A stretch of 64,000 bases of DNA from Okapia johnstoni (lineage: Eukaryota > Chordata > Mammalia > Artiodactyla > Giraffidae): contig CM044317.1 in NCBI GenBank assembly GCA_024291935.2, positions 64,098,730-64,162,729 of the forward strand. The letters are read 5' to 3'. The first letter of the stretch is position 1; every line of letters starts with the position of its first letter. Positions 24,067 through 34,217 of this stretch are shown here, one piece after another. The notes under the pieces were generated by a model, which worked only from the letters and a program-made list of their open reading frames with translations, had not been told where the DNA came from and ran no database searches. The translations under genes and the position numbers were made by a program.

Positions 24067-24288
24067 GTGCTGTGTGCTAAGTTGCTTCAGTTGTGTCCAA
24101 CTCTGCAACCCTATGTGCTGTAGCCAACCAGGCTCCTCTGTCCATGGGATTCTCCAGGCAAGAATACTGGAGTGGACTGCTACGCCCTCCTCCAGGGGAT
24201 CTTCCCGACCCAGGGATTGAACCCTAGTCTCCTATGTCTCCTGCATCGGCAGGTGGGTTCTTTACCACTAGCGCTACCTGGGAAGCCT
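24067..24288 (-). repeat. Bov-tA SINE
   Basis: Antisense full-length copy with a stretched head region ('ctcctatgtctcctgcatcg'). Flanks GGGTCATGAAAT (24055-24066) and GGGTTCATGAAAT (24289-24301) form the target duplication. Confidence 0.92.
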
Positions 24289-24301
24289 GGGTTCATGAAA
24301 T

Positions 24302-25084
24302 AGAAGCCACGAATTGAGGATACAGAGCAGCAAAATCAAAGTAAAGGAGCATGGGTCCCTAACACTTCTGAGCTTTCTCACTTGCTCAGATCGCTTTGTT
24401 CCTACATCAGTTCTCTGTCGCCACAGTAATACTGAGTAAGAAATGTTCACAAAACTTCAGCAGCATGTGACAATACCTATTTCTCACACGTATGTGGGAT
24501 TCAGCTGTTCTGAGGCTGGGCCCCGTTCTGGGGGTCAGCAGAGGGTTGGCTGATCTAGGTTGAGTTCCATTGGGGCAGTTTTTGACTCAGCTCTCCTTGG
24601 TCCACCTTTCATCCTCCACCAGAGCAGCTGGAGCACGTCCTTATCGAGTCACGATGGAGGCACACAAGAGACAGTGGAAGCGTGCAAGGTCCCTGAAGGT
24701 GTAAGCTTGGAACTGGAACACCAGCACTTCTGCCTCATACTATTGGCTGAAGTAAGTCATAAACCAGCCCAGATTCAAGGAAGTGGATTCTATCTCTTTA
24801 GCGAGAGGAATGGTAAATTACAAAACTAAGGGGGCGACAGTGGGAAGAGTGGAGAATAGAGGCTACTTCTGCAATCTGTCACATTTTAGACTTCTTTCAT
24901 GTAAAAGAGCAAACTTCTGTCTCGTTGAAGCTTCTGTAATTTAGTTTCATTTTTTAAAAGATAGAATATTGAGTATTTAAAATGTCATTTTGAGATGGGA
25001 TAAAAGTTCTAAGCTGAAAGTCTTTCAATGGTAGTTTCATTTTTGTTGTAGGCAGCTGACCCTAATCTTAATTGATTTATTGAG
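24302..25084. other. Unassigned, possibly an ancient repeat
   Basis: 24420-24890 has the general look of an old mammalian interspersed repeat ('ctgggccccgttctgggggt', 'gtcagcagagggttggctga'), but I cannot name the family. The 89-residue frame at 24560-24829 lies in it and has no recognised domain. Confidence 0.35.
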
Positions 25085-25215
25085 CTCCCACTGGAATGTG
25101 AACTTCATGAGGGCAAAGATGTTTCTTTCAAATCACTGTTTATGTACACAGAATGGAATAATGCTCATTCCGTAGTAGACAGTCAATACTTTTTGATAGA
25201 ATAGATAAATGATAC
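25085..25215 (+). repeat. L2 3' end
   Basis: 'aacttcatgagggcaaagat' and 'gtagtagacagtcaatactt' are the sense landmarks of an L2 3' end. Confidence 0.6.
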
Positions 25216-25325
25216 GGCAATTAAGCTCAATATTTTAGGAAAGAACTCATCTGCAGAAAGAATGCAAGCATGAAAAGTGGTGACGAACAGTTAAAAAAAA
25301 CAGGATTATGACTAGCTTTAGAACT

Positions 25326-25515
25326 CATGGCTCAGACAGTAAAGAATCTGCCTGTAATGCGGGAGACCTGGTTTGATCCCTGGGTCGGGAAGATCCCCTG
25401 AAGAAAGGAATGGCTACCTGCTCCAGTATTCTTGCCTGGAGAATTCCATGGACAGAGGAGCCTGGTGGGCTACAGTGGCGGTAGCAAAGAGTTGGACATG
25501 ACTGAGCAACCAACT
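25326..25515 (+). repeat. Bov-tA SINE
   Basis: 'catggctcagacagtaaaga' through 'ggacatgactgagcaacc'. The extreme 5' end (TTCCCTGG) is missing. Confidence 0.88.
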
Positions 25516-26664
25516 CTAGTTAACTAACTAGACTGCTATACAATAAATATTTTTTAAAATGCTGATGTATCTTAAAATAATTTGGTGACTGTAGCCAATA
25601 ATACAGTTTGGCCCACTCAGCTCCCGTTCCAGTCACTTTTAACTTGACTTCTAGAACTATAAAGACTGTAATGCTAAAATCTACATTCCACACTCTCTAG
25701 CCACCAGTGTTCCCCACGCTACCTAGGTTTCATCACGTTGACTCACCTATACTTGATTTGGAGAGAGTGGTGAGCACACGGGTTTGGGGAGGTGGCTGTG
25801 CACAGAGCCCCAAAGTCTGAAAAGACTAATGGCATAGGTGCTCCGTTTTCTTGGGTCGGATACAGTGAAGTTTCTGACTTGGGATCACAGGATCAGACTG
25901 GCGGGGGCAGCTGTGTCTCTGCTTTAGGTCCAGTGCTGTCTGTCAACTTTTCTCCTGTTTGCTCTGTTCCTGGCTGTATGATATTTAAACCTAACACTTG
26001 GACACTCTATATTCTGTAGACTTCATAAGATTTTCTAAAAGAGCTTTCTTTACACAAACCAAAAAAGAGGAGATTCTGTTGCCTGTATTTATGTTCAGAA
26101 ATGACAGGAGATTTGATCAATTTTATTAACACCACATTTGCTAGAGTGCCATTTTTATAGATCTTTAGTCAAAATGTTGTGGAAAGTTATTTTTGATTAA
26201 GGATAGAGGCTGAGCAACTTCATAAATAAGTATATTTTATAAACATATCTTTGATTTTTGCTTATTTTAAAAAATATTTCTTAGTAGGAAAAAATTATCT
26301 TACAAAATGGACTATGATTAAAGAATCAAGAAGTAAAAATTATTAATATTTCAAATGTATTTTATGGTAATTCTTTTCTATATCCAGATAGCATGAAGGT
26401 CAAACTTTGTTTTAATTGCTATTGCTTTTCTCTATATGCCCTTTCCTGTATTCTTGAACAGATTTTTATCCCACACAGAATACTGATAAACTTGAAAATT
26501 TGGAAATAATACATTTGCTTTTAGTGATCTTTTTGATAATGTTTCTATACAAGTAAAGTAAGCTGATTTTGTGAACACTTCTGTTTATTTTGGGGGAAAT
26601 AGATATAAATGACAATATGCAATTGTAAGAAAAATAAGTAGAATTTATACATGTGAGCTTACAC
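25516..26664. other. Unassigned intergenic sequence
   Basis: AT-rich with no recognised repeat or gene. Confidence 0.4.
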
Positions 26665-26885
26665 CTGGCTTTCTCAACCTCAGCACTGATGGCATTTTGG
26701 GATTGGTAACTCTTTGTTGTGGAAAGTGTGCTCATTGTAGGATATTAGCAGCATCCTTGGCCTCTCCATACTAGATGCCAATAGCATAAACCTTCCCAAG
26801 TTGTGGTGATCAAAAATGTCTCCAGGTGTGGCCAAATGTGCCCTGGGGGACAAAATCACCACCCATCTCCCAGTAAGAGACACTG
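26665..26885. repeat. MER5A (hAT-Charlie MITE-like DNA transposon)
   Basis: 'gatggcattttgggattggt', 'aactctttgttgtggaaag', 'attagcagcatccttggcct', 'actagatgccaatagcat' and 'caaaaatgtctccaggtgtg' follow the MER5A consensus as I remember it. It is a non-coding fossil DNA transposon. Confidence 0.85.
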
Positions 26886-26959
26886 TGTTACACAAACATA
26901 TAAAACATGGAAGCAACTTCTAGTGAAGTGCTTAATTATGTTCTTGCAAGATCTTGAAA

Positions 26960-27267
26960 AAGGGCTTCCCTGATAGTTCAGTTGGTAAAGAATCCGCCTG
27001 CAATGCAGGAGACCCTGGTATTACTGGGTCGGGAAGATCCACTGGAGAAGGAATAGCCTACTCACTTTAGTATTCTTGGGCTTCCTTTGTGGTTCAGCTG
27101 GTAAAGAATCCGCCTGCAATGCAGGAGACCTGGGTTCAATCCCTGGGTTGGGAAGATCCCCTGGAGAAAAGGAAAAGATACTCCAGTATTCTGGCCTAGA
27201 GAATTCCATGGACTATACAGTCCATGGGTTCACAAAGAGTTGGACATGACTGAGTGACTTTGACTTT
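26960..27267 (+). repeat. Bov-tA SINE with duplicated tRNA head
   Basis: A first head and tail start (26960-27075) runs through 'agtattcttgggcttcct' into a second complete Bov-tA unit. A perfect 13-base duplication CAAGATCTTGAAA (26947-26959 and 27268-27280) encloses the whole dimer, so it inserted as one unit. The second unit carries 'gactatacagtccatggg', a small palindromic signature also seen in the copies at 23617 and 38980. Confidence 0.93.
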
Positions 27268-27280
27268 CAAGATCTTGAAA

Positions 27281-28314
27281 GCATCTTAATACATGAAATA
27301 TGTGCCATAGAAACACCTTAGTATCATATCAAGGGCTTGTAATGATATAGATGCATCTTTTTCACTCTATTGCACTCATTATGGAAATTTTTTTTTCATA
27401 TCAGATCCAAATGAGCAAGTTGTCAACTTAATAAAGACAAAAAAGTCAGGCACGTATACAACGAAGAAACAAAGCAAAACAAAACTCGAAGCACCTAGCA
27501 ATTACCTGTGATTCATTTTTGCTGTTGTTTGCTGTGATTCACTTTTGAGCCTATGGTGTTTTTATTTTAATTTCTAAGGCTATCTTAAACAGTTGGAATT
27601 TAGCCCTCGGGGTGAAATGAAAAATTATTTCCTTCTTTTCCCAGCAGCTGAAAAGAAAGACGACTGTTTACCTGAGTTTCATTCTCAAACCACGTTGGGT
27701 GGCCTTTGGGGTGTATTGCCACTATTGTTTGTTTGTATGTTCTATGACCTTTGAAAGTGCTTCAGGGTTGCAGGAGCAGTTTTCAGACCCCAGAAATAAT
27801 AATTAAGCTTGAAATACTCAGTAAAAACAAAAACTTTTTCTGATCCAACAAACATTTGTTTGAAGTACAACATCAAAAATTTAATGTTGGAATGAAAGTT
27901 TCAATATTTAAGACACAGAGAGGCTTTTAAAGTATTATTCCAGAGTGACAAAGTAAAGATGTGATTACAAACATAGACATTTGGTTTATTTAGGTAATTA
28001 AATAAATTACCTTACTTTTAAAAATACCTAGAAATTCAAGAGATCCAAATTTTTATTCTACTACTGAAACAACCTAAGCCAGTGATTTTGAGAAGAGAGA
28101 GAGGAAACAAATTTTTAAAAAATAACTCTCTGGTTCCACATATTTTTGCAGGTACCTTACTGATATTATTTCTTGTCACTTAAAACTCCTCTCTGTCTGA
28201 GTCCTTCACCCTCAGATTAGCTTGTTGGATCTGGCCAAGGAATCTTAATAGAGATCCATGCATGAGATTCAGAGGGGAGGTCCTGAGAATTCTATAATAA
28301 TGCACATGCATGCA
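27281..28314. other. Unassigned intergenic sequence
   Basis: About 1 kb without a recognised repeat or gene. Confidence 0.4.
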
Positions 28315-28536
28315 TGTGTGCTAAGTCACTTCAGTTGTGTCTGACTCTTTGTGACCCCATGGAATGTAGCCTGCCAGTCTCTTCGGTCCATGGGATTTTC
28401 CAGGCAAGAATACTGGAGTGGGTTGCTATTTCTTCCTCCAGGGAATCTTCCTGGCCCAGGAATGGAACCTGCATCTCTTACGTCTCCTGCATTGGCAGAG
28501 GGATGTTTTTTACCACTGAGCTACCAGGGAAGCCCC
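28315..28536 (-). repeat. Bov-tA SINE
   Basis: Antisense full-length copy, 'gtgctaagtcacttcagttg' to 'tgagctaccagggaagcccc'. Confidence 0.92.
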
Positions 28537-28558
28537 AGTATTTAAATATAGATGCATA

Positions 28559-28608
<50 letters not shown>
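28559..28608. repeat. (TG)n microsatellite
   Basis: About 23-24 uninterrupted TG units, starting about 22 bases after the SINE. Likely polymorphic. Confidence 0.97.
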
Positions 28609-28705
28609 GCTGAGAAGTAAGGTAGGATGATGAATAAAATTTGAAGCATGAAATATTTTAGGATAAAATTGTGTGGAGAAATTGGGATTAAAATACAAGC
28701 TTAAG

Positions 28706-28862
28706 GGACTTCCCTGGTGGTCTAGTGGCTAAGATTCCTCACTCTCAATGAAGGGGGCCCAGGTTCAATCCCTGGTCAAGGAACTGAATCCCACATGCTG
28801 CAGCTAAATATCTTGTGTGCTGCAACTGAGACTGGGGACAGCTAAATAAATAAATATTAAAG
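28706..28862 (+). repeat. CHR-type tRNA SINE
   Basis: GGACTTCCCTGGTGGTCTAG, 'ggttcaatccctggtcaagg' (B box) and 'ctaaataaataaatattaaa' tail. A 16-base target duplication with one difference lies at 28690-28705 and 28863-28878. Confidence 0.88.
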
Positions 28863-29029
28863 AAAATACAAGTTTAAGAGGAAAGGAGATTATGCACAAT
28901 TTCCAGCTGTCAAAGAAGAGCTAGTTCACGTATGTGTCAATTTTGTCATATATTGCAATTCTGGTTTAAACACAAACTTGTTTGTAATATATTAACCTGT
29001 GGGTATTTTAACATTAATTTCTGTTATTA

Positions 29030-29965
29030 TTGCTATTACTTCCTTTTTTCTATGTTCTTTGGGTTTAATTTGCTGTTGTTTTTCTACCTTCTTGGGAAAA
29101 CATTTTAATCATTGTTTTTTTTTTTCCGAACTTTCACTTTGTATCTAACAAATTTCCTCAAAACTCTAGCTGATATCCACAAATATCCATACATTTTGAT
29201 AGGTAATGTTTCATTATCTTTCAAAGATTTTATGTCCAATATGTTGTTTTGAACATGGATTTTTCAGAAATGCATTGCTTAATGCATTTCCAACATTTGG
29301 GAGACTTTTTTTTGTTGTTGATTTCTAGTTTAATCTATAGTATCAAGCAAACGTATTCTGAATGATTTCCATTATTTGACAAGTTTTTTGACCTAATACA
29401 TCGTCAGTATTGGCAAATGTTCCACGTGCATGTGAGAAAGACATGGAATGTACAGTTTGACCTGACAAACGTGTCCTTTCCCAGCTCCCTCCCAATGTCC
29501 CTTCATAGGCTTTGACTTCATACATCCTCTGCTTCGTGGCTACCCAGTCCTGATATCTGCTTCCTAGAGGATATGGACTAACACAACCCGCTTACTCTAT
29601 CCTGCCTTTTGTGCAATTGTTGCAGTGTATTTATTTGCACATATTTTTTAAAAAAACTGAAGTATGGTTGATTTATAATATTGCTTGCACGTATGTTTTG
29701 AATCCTATAAGACATTATTGGTTTTTATAGTCAGTATCTATTTGTATTCATTTATGCAGAAATTTACTTTTTAAAGAATTGGTCTTTATTTCTTCTCACA
29801 TTTTCATGGCCCTAAACTCATAGGACTGGAATCATATTTTATTATGGCTTAAGAACCCCCTCGGTTTTTCCTTTAGTGCTGGTCTCTTGCTGATAAATTT
29901 TTTACTTTATTGTTCATTTGAAAAAATTTTTATTTGGGCTTCATTAAAAAAAATCTTTGCTCGCT
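29030..29965 (-). repeat. Old L1 fragments
   Basis: 'ttgatttctagtttaatcta', 'ggcaaatgttccacgtgcat', 'tagtcagtatctatttgtat' and 'tagtgctggtctcttgctga' match antisense L1 3' regions. The stretch 29470-29600 between them is not L1 that I can recognise and may be an insertion or a rearrangement. Confidence 0.55.
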
Positions 29966-30114
29966 CTATAATGTTAGGTCTTCTGCCAGCATCCATGAAA
30001 CTGTGGCAGACTAACTTGCTAGCTTGCAAGTAGGGTACAACCTCAGACCACTCACAGTTCTTGATTATTACTGCCTGAAATTATATTTTTATTTGCCTAC
30101 TTGTATACATTATC

Positions 30115-30245
30115 CAGCTCCTTCTCTAGAATTTAAGTTTTATGAGGGCAGAGACTTGATTTATTTTCATCATGTATCTTCAGGATGTAAAACAGTCCTT
30201 GGCATATAGTAGACACTCAAAAAATCTGCTGACTGAATAAGAAAA
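30115..30245 (+). repeat. L2 3' end
   Basis: 'agttttatgagggcagagac', 'tccttggcatatagtagaca' and 'ctgctgactgaataag' are L2 sense-strand landmarks. Confidence 0.65.
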
Positions 30246-30544
30246 TAAAGGAAAATCTTTTCTTACACATATGACTAGCATAACGTTTCAAAAATCTTAG
30301 AGCCATTTTCCTCATCATAACCTAAAGGCAAACCAAATCTTATTTTCTCAATGCTACCTAGATCATTTTTCTTCCTGACTCAAATGTTTCTTAAAGTCTC
30401 ATCTCAGCATAATCATATTAGTCACCATTTCATCCAAAGCGCATTGCTTACACGTGTTCCTGTTGTAGGAGTTTCAAGCATTGTGGGTAATATACTTAAG
30501 AAGACCAATGGTGATACTATGAAATCTGGAGTAAATTGCTTCTC

Positions 30545-30660
30545 AGTCTAGTGCAGGCTTTACTCTTTACTTGCAGGGTATCCTTTAGCTAGTCACTTAA
30601 CCTTCTACACCTCAGTTCCTTAATCTTTAAAATAGGTATAATGATAATGCCTAATTCATA
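30545..30660 (+). repeat. MIR SINE
   Basis: 'tagctagtcacttaacctt', 'cacctcagttccttaatctt' and 'aaaataggtataatgataat' follow the MIR core. It is cut by the truncated Bov-tA that starts at about 30664. Confidence 0.75.
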
Positions 30661-30663
30661 ATA

Positions 30664-30792
30664 TGTGAAGGTCCCCTGGAGGAGGAACTGGCAACCCTCT
30701 CCAGTATTCTTGTCTGGAAAATCTCATGGACAGAGGAGCCTTGTGGGTTACAGTCTGTGGGGTCGCAAAGTGTAAGACACGACTGAGCACAC
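30664..30792 (+). repeat. Headless Bov-tA / BovA fragment
   Basis: Only the BovB-derived tail is present ('aaggtcccctggaggaggaa' to 'agacacgactgagcacac'). Related flanks ATTCATAATATG and GTTCATAATGTT suggest a target duplication, so it is probably a 5'-truncated insertion. Confidence 0.8.
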
Positions 30793-31354
30793 ACTCATTC
30801 AGTTCATAATGTTACTGCAATTATAAACAGACACCGCATGGGTAAAATACTTAGTTGAGAACTGTGTCTATGTACACTTTGAATAAGCATGCACCGAGTT
30901 TTCTGTGGAATTTGGATATGACTTTTCCTCCCCAGTGCCAACAGTGCTGGAGTGTTAGGACTCTGCCAACTTTGTTCACAAGTTCTTTGCTCCACAATGA
31001 GGGAAATTACAAAGCCAGTGAACAATAATAGGCTTAGAACTGTTAAGCTCCGGGTTGGGCCACTAAACTTTCTCCCAGCTTTCTGTTTGGTGCGGGTGAT
31101 CTGAGACCTCTTCTTCAAGGTAAAAGATCAGCAGAAAAGCTAGGCAGATCTTTTGGAAATTCCAGGAAGTTAAAAGAAATGCATTTTGGGTTTTGAATTG
31201 CATTTTTGTGTTTTTGGTAGTTGACATTTTAATGAGTTTACTTGGTCAGAATTTCTCCCTGAATGATAGTCTCAAAGCTCAGCTTTATTAAAATGAGAGA
31301 ATAACAGTATTGTTGAAGTCTCATTTCACAAGACAGGAAACTGAGATACTGTGT
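30793..31354. other. Unassigned intergenic sequence
   Basis: Nothing recognised. The 104-residue minus-strand frame (30804-31118) has no recognisable domain. Confidence 0.4.
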
Positions 31355-32106
31355 TGTTGTTCAGTCACTAAGTTGTGTCTGACTGACTCCTTGTGACCCC
31401 ATAGAATGCAGCCCCCCAGACCTTCACTATCTTCTGGAGTTTGCTAAAATCCATGTCCATTGACTCAGCGATGCCACCCAACCATCTCATCCTCTGCCAC
31501 CCCTTCTTCGTTTGCCTTCAATCTTTCTCAGCATCAGGGTCTTTTCCAGTGACTCAGCTCTTCGCATCAGGTGGCCAAAGTATTGGAGTTTCAGCTTCAG
31601 CATCAGTCCTTCCAATGAATATTCAGGCTTGATTTCCTTTAGGATTGACTGTTTTGATCTTCTTTTGCAGTTCAAGGGACTCTCAAGAGTCTTCTTCAGC
31701 ACCACAATTCAAAAGCATCATTTCTTCGGCACTCAGCCTTCTTTATGGTCCAATTCTCACATTTATACAGGATTATTGGAAAAACCACAGCTTTGACTAT
31801 ATGGACCTTTGTTTGCAAAGTGATGTCTCTGCTTTTTAATATGCTGTCTAGGTTGGTCATAGCTTTCCTTCCAAGGAGCAAGCATCTTTTAATTTTGTGA
31901 CTGCAGTCACCATCTGCAGTGATTTTGGAGCACAAGAAAAGAAAATCTGTCACTGCTTCGACTTTTTACCCTTCTATTTGCCATGAAGTCATGGGACCAG
32001 ATGCCATGATGTTTGTTTTTTGAATGTTGAATTTTAAGCCAGTTTTTTCACTCTTCTCTTTTACCCTCATCAAGAGGCTCTTTAGTTCCTCTTTACTTTC
32101 TGCCCT
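31355..32106 (-). repeat. 5'-truncated BovB
   Basis: Antisense last ~750 bases of BovB, from 'gttgttgttcagtcactaag' to 'agttcctctttactttctgc'. It corresponds to the C-terminal part of the ORF after the catalytic motif and contains several frame breaks. Confidence 0.92.
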
Positions 32107-33209
32107 TAGAGGAGACATTGTGGTGCAATGACAAAAATATCATAATGAAGAGGTAAAACCCGGCTGGATAGATGTGCATGATTCTACAGCCCAAGTTTAA
32201 ACCTAAAGACCTGTGCTGAATATGTTAAATTATTATATAAGATATTTTAAAAATCATTATGTTTCTAGACAGGAATGTAACTGCATCTTTCTGATATAAC
32301 ATTTTATTTTATTTATTTTAACTGCAAAGACTATCTGAGAAAAGCTTCTGACCAAGAGGAAATATTGAAGATGGAGAATGTTTCTTTTGTGAGATGGCAC
32401 AAAGACTCAGTTGCTTAGTTCCCAAATGCTGGCAGCCAGCAGCCATGCACATCCGAAGTCACAGTTCATCATGAACTCCACGTCAACACCAGTGCAAAGG
32501 GTTGCTAAAAACTAGACTGAGGAGCTGGTGGTTATAGACAGAGCTCTAGAAATAGATGAATTTCAGAGGACAGAAATGGAAAAGGCTTGACATTCTCAGA
32601 TGGTGTTATGTTTACAAGTTGTTCTCACAAATGAAATTGAAAGCTGGTGACAAAGCATTCACCAGAAAATAAGTAACAGAAACAGTCCCTTGGGCCTGTG
32701 ATTGAGGATGGCATTTTGCTACATCATGCAGAAAACTTTCCTTAACTAAGGCTAAACTTAAGGAGTGTGAGACAGGATGAATATAAACAGCAGCTTCACA
32801 GACACGAATGCCAATGCAGAAATGGCATGGGGCACATTTTCTTCTAAGCACCTTATTATAATTGTATTATTACTTTCAGTCACCCTGTTTTCATGCTAGT
32901 TGGACCACACAGCATGCATTCTGGTATGTTTGGACCATACTGGTTTGCACAAACACACATTGTTCCCATGACCCTGCCTGTTAGAGTTCACAGTCACTCT
33001 CACGTGTCCTGGTTTGGGGATGATAAATTGTATGGTCACTCTGTTCATGGTACATTATTAAGCTGTGGCTCCCGGACTTAATGACACTTATTTTTCTCCT
33101 TTATGGGTGCAGAGAGTTCCCTGCTGTGTTCTAGAAAAGCTGGTGCAGGGAGGGGTAGTATTGGGGTTGCACAGGAGTATCCAGTGCCTTGGCACTTGCA
33201 AGGCTTAAT
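32107..33209. other. Unassigned intergenic sequence
   Basis: No repeat or gene recognised. Small frames (79 and 62 residues) carry no domain. Confidence 0.4.
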
Positions 33210-33220
33210 AATAGGTGGGT

Positions 33221-33439
33221 GAAAGAAAAAGAAAGTGTTAGTCGCTCAGTCATGTGTGACTCTTTGCGACCCTGTGGACTGTAACCCGCTAGCTCCTCTG
33301 TCCCTGGAATTTCCCAGGGGAGAATACTGGAGTGGATTGCCATTCTCTTCTCCAGGGGATCATTCTGACCCAGGGATTGAACCTGAGTCTCCTGCATTGC
33401 AGGCAGATTCTCTACCGTCTGAGCCACCAGGGAAGACCC
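33221..33439 (-). repeat. Bov-tA SINE with perfect TSD
   Basis: Antisense full-length copy, with an 11-base duplication AATAGGTGGGT at 33210-33220 and 33440-33450. The purine-rich GAAAGAAAAAGAAAG at its left end is the SINE 3' tail. Confidence 0.94.
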
Positions 33440-33450
33440 AATAGGTGGGT

Positions 33451-33994
33451 AAGTTGGTTGAATTAAATACTTAACCATCCCAGAGCCACTTGGATTTAGG
33501 TAAATGCTACAACTCTGATGAAGAGTCTGAGGAGTTTAAAGAACACCGCAGCCCAGTCAAAGAGAAGTTGTGTTCAGTCTTACCATATTGGAAAGCAACC
33601 ATGGTGCAGTGTTTGGCTGGAAGGCTGGTTCCTACAGCACCAAAAATAGGACCAGTCTTTCCTTCATGCTGAGAGTGGGGAGTGAATGCATCTTTGTTTT
33701 TATCCTGTTGAAAAGGTCCCAATCATGTACTTGTTAAACTTGTGAAACCACTACTTAAACCTGTTTATGGACTCAGCATCCCTTTGCAACTCATCAGGAG
33801 AAGTAACCAATCAGCTGGGTCCTGAGTAGAGTTTATTATTTGGAGATGCTTAAGTTCCCAGAGTATCACACTGAAAATAAATAAATTTGGGCTTATCCTT
33901 TTAAATAAGTAATCTAAATGTGTGCTTCTAAACTTCATGCAGATGATGATAAATTTCATCCAATTTACAGGCACAGATTTTGGTTTCAGTTTCT
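33451..33994. other. Unassigned intergenic sequence
   Basis: Nothing recognised. Frames of 60 and 71 residues overlap on opposite strands. Confidence 0.4.
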
Positions 33995-34217
33995 TGTTGT
34001 TCAGTTGCTCAGTCGTGTCTTGGCGACTCTTGGCGACCCCATGGGCTGCAGCACATCAGGATTCCCTGTCCTTCACCATCCCCCACAGTTTGCTCAGACT
34101 CACGCCTATTGAATCAGTGATGCTATCCATCTCATCCTCTATCGCCCCCTTCTCCTCCTGCCTTCAATCTTTCCCAGCATCAGGGTCCTTTCCAATGAGT
34201 CAGCTCTTCGTATCAGT
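33995..34217 (-). repeat. 5'-truncated BovB 3' end
   Basis: 'ttgttgttcagttgctcagt' to 'agtcagctcttcgtatcag', the last ~220 bases of BovB in antisense. A short duplicated block 'ggcgactcttggcgac' lies near its start. Confidence 0.9.

Noticed and set aside
27090..27165. tRNA-like segment with an intact B box
   Set aside because: It is the tRNA-derived head of a Bov-tA SINE, as in about 20 other places in the window; not a tRNA gene.
28559..28608. Regular short repeats as a possible CRISPR-like array
   Set aside because: Simple dinucleotide microsatellite in a vertebrate genome, with no spacers.
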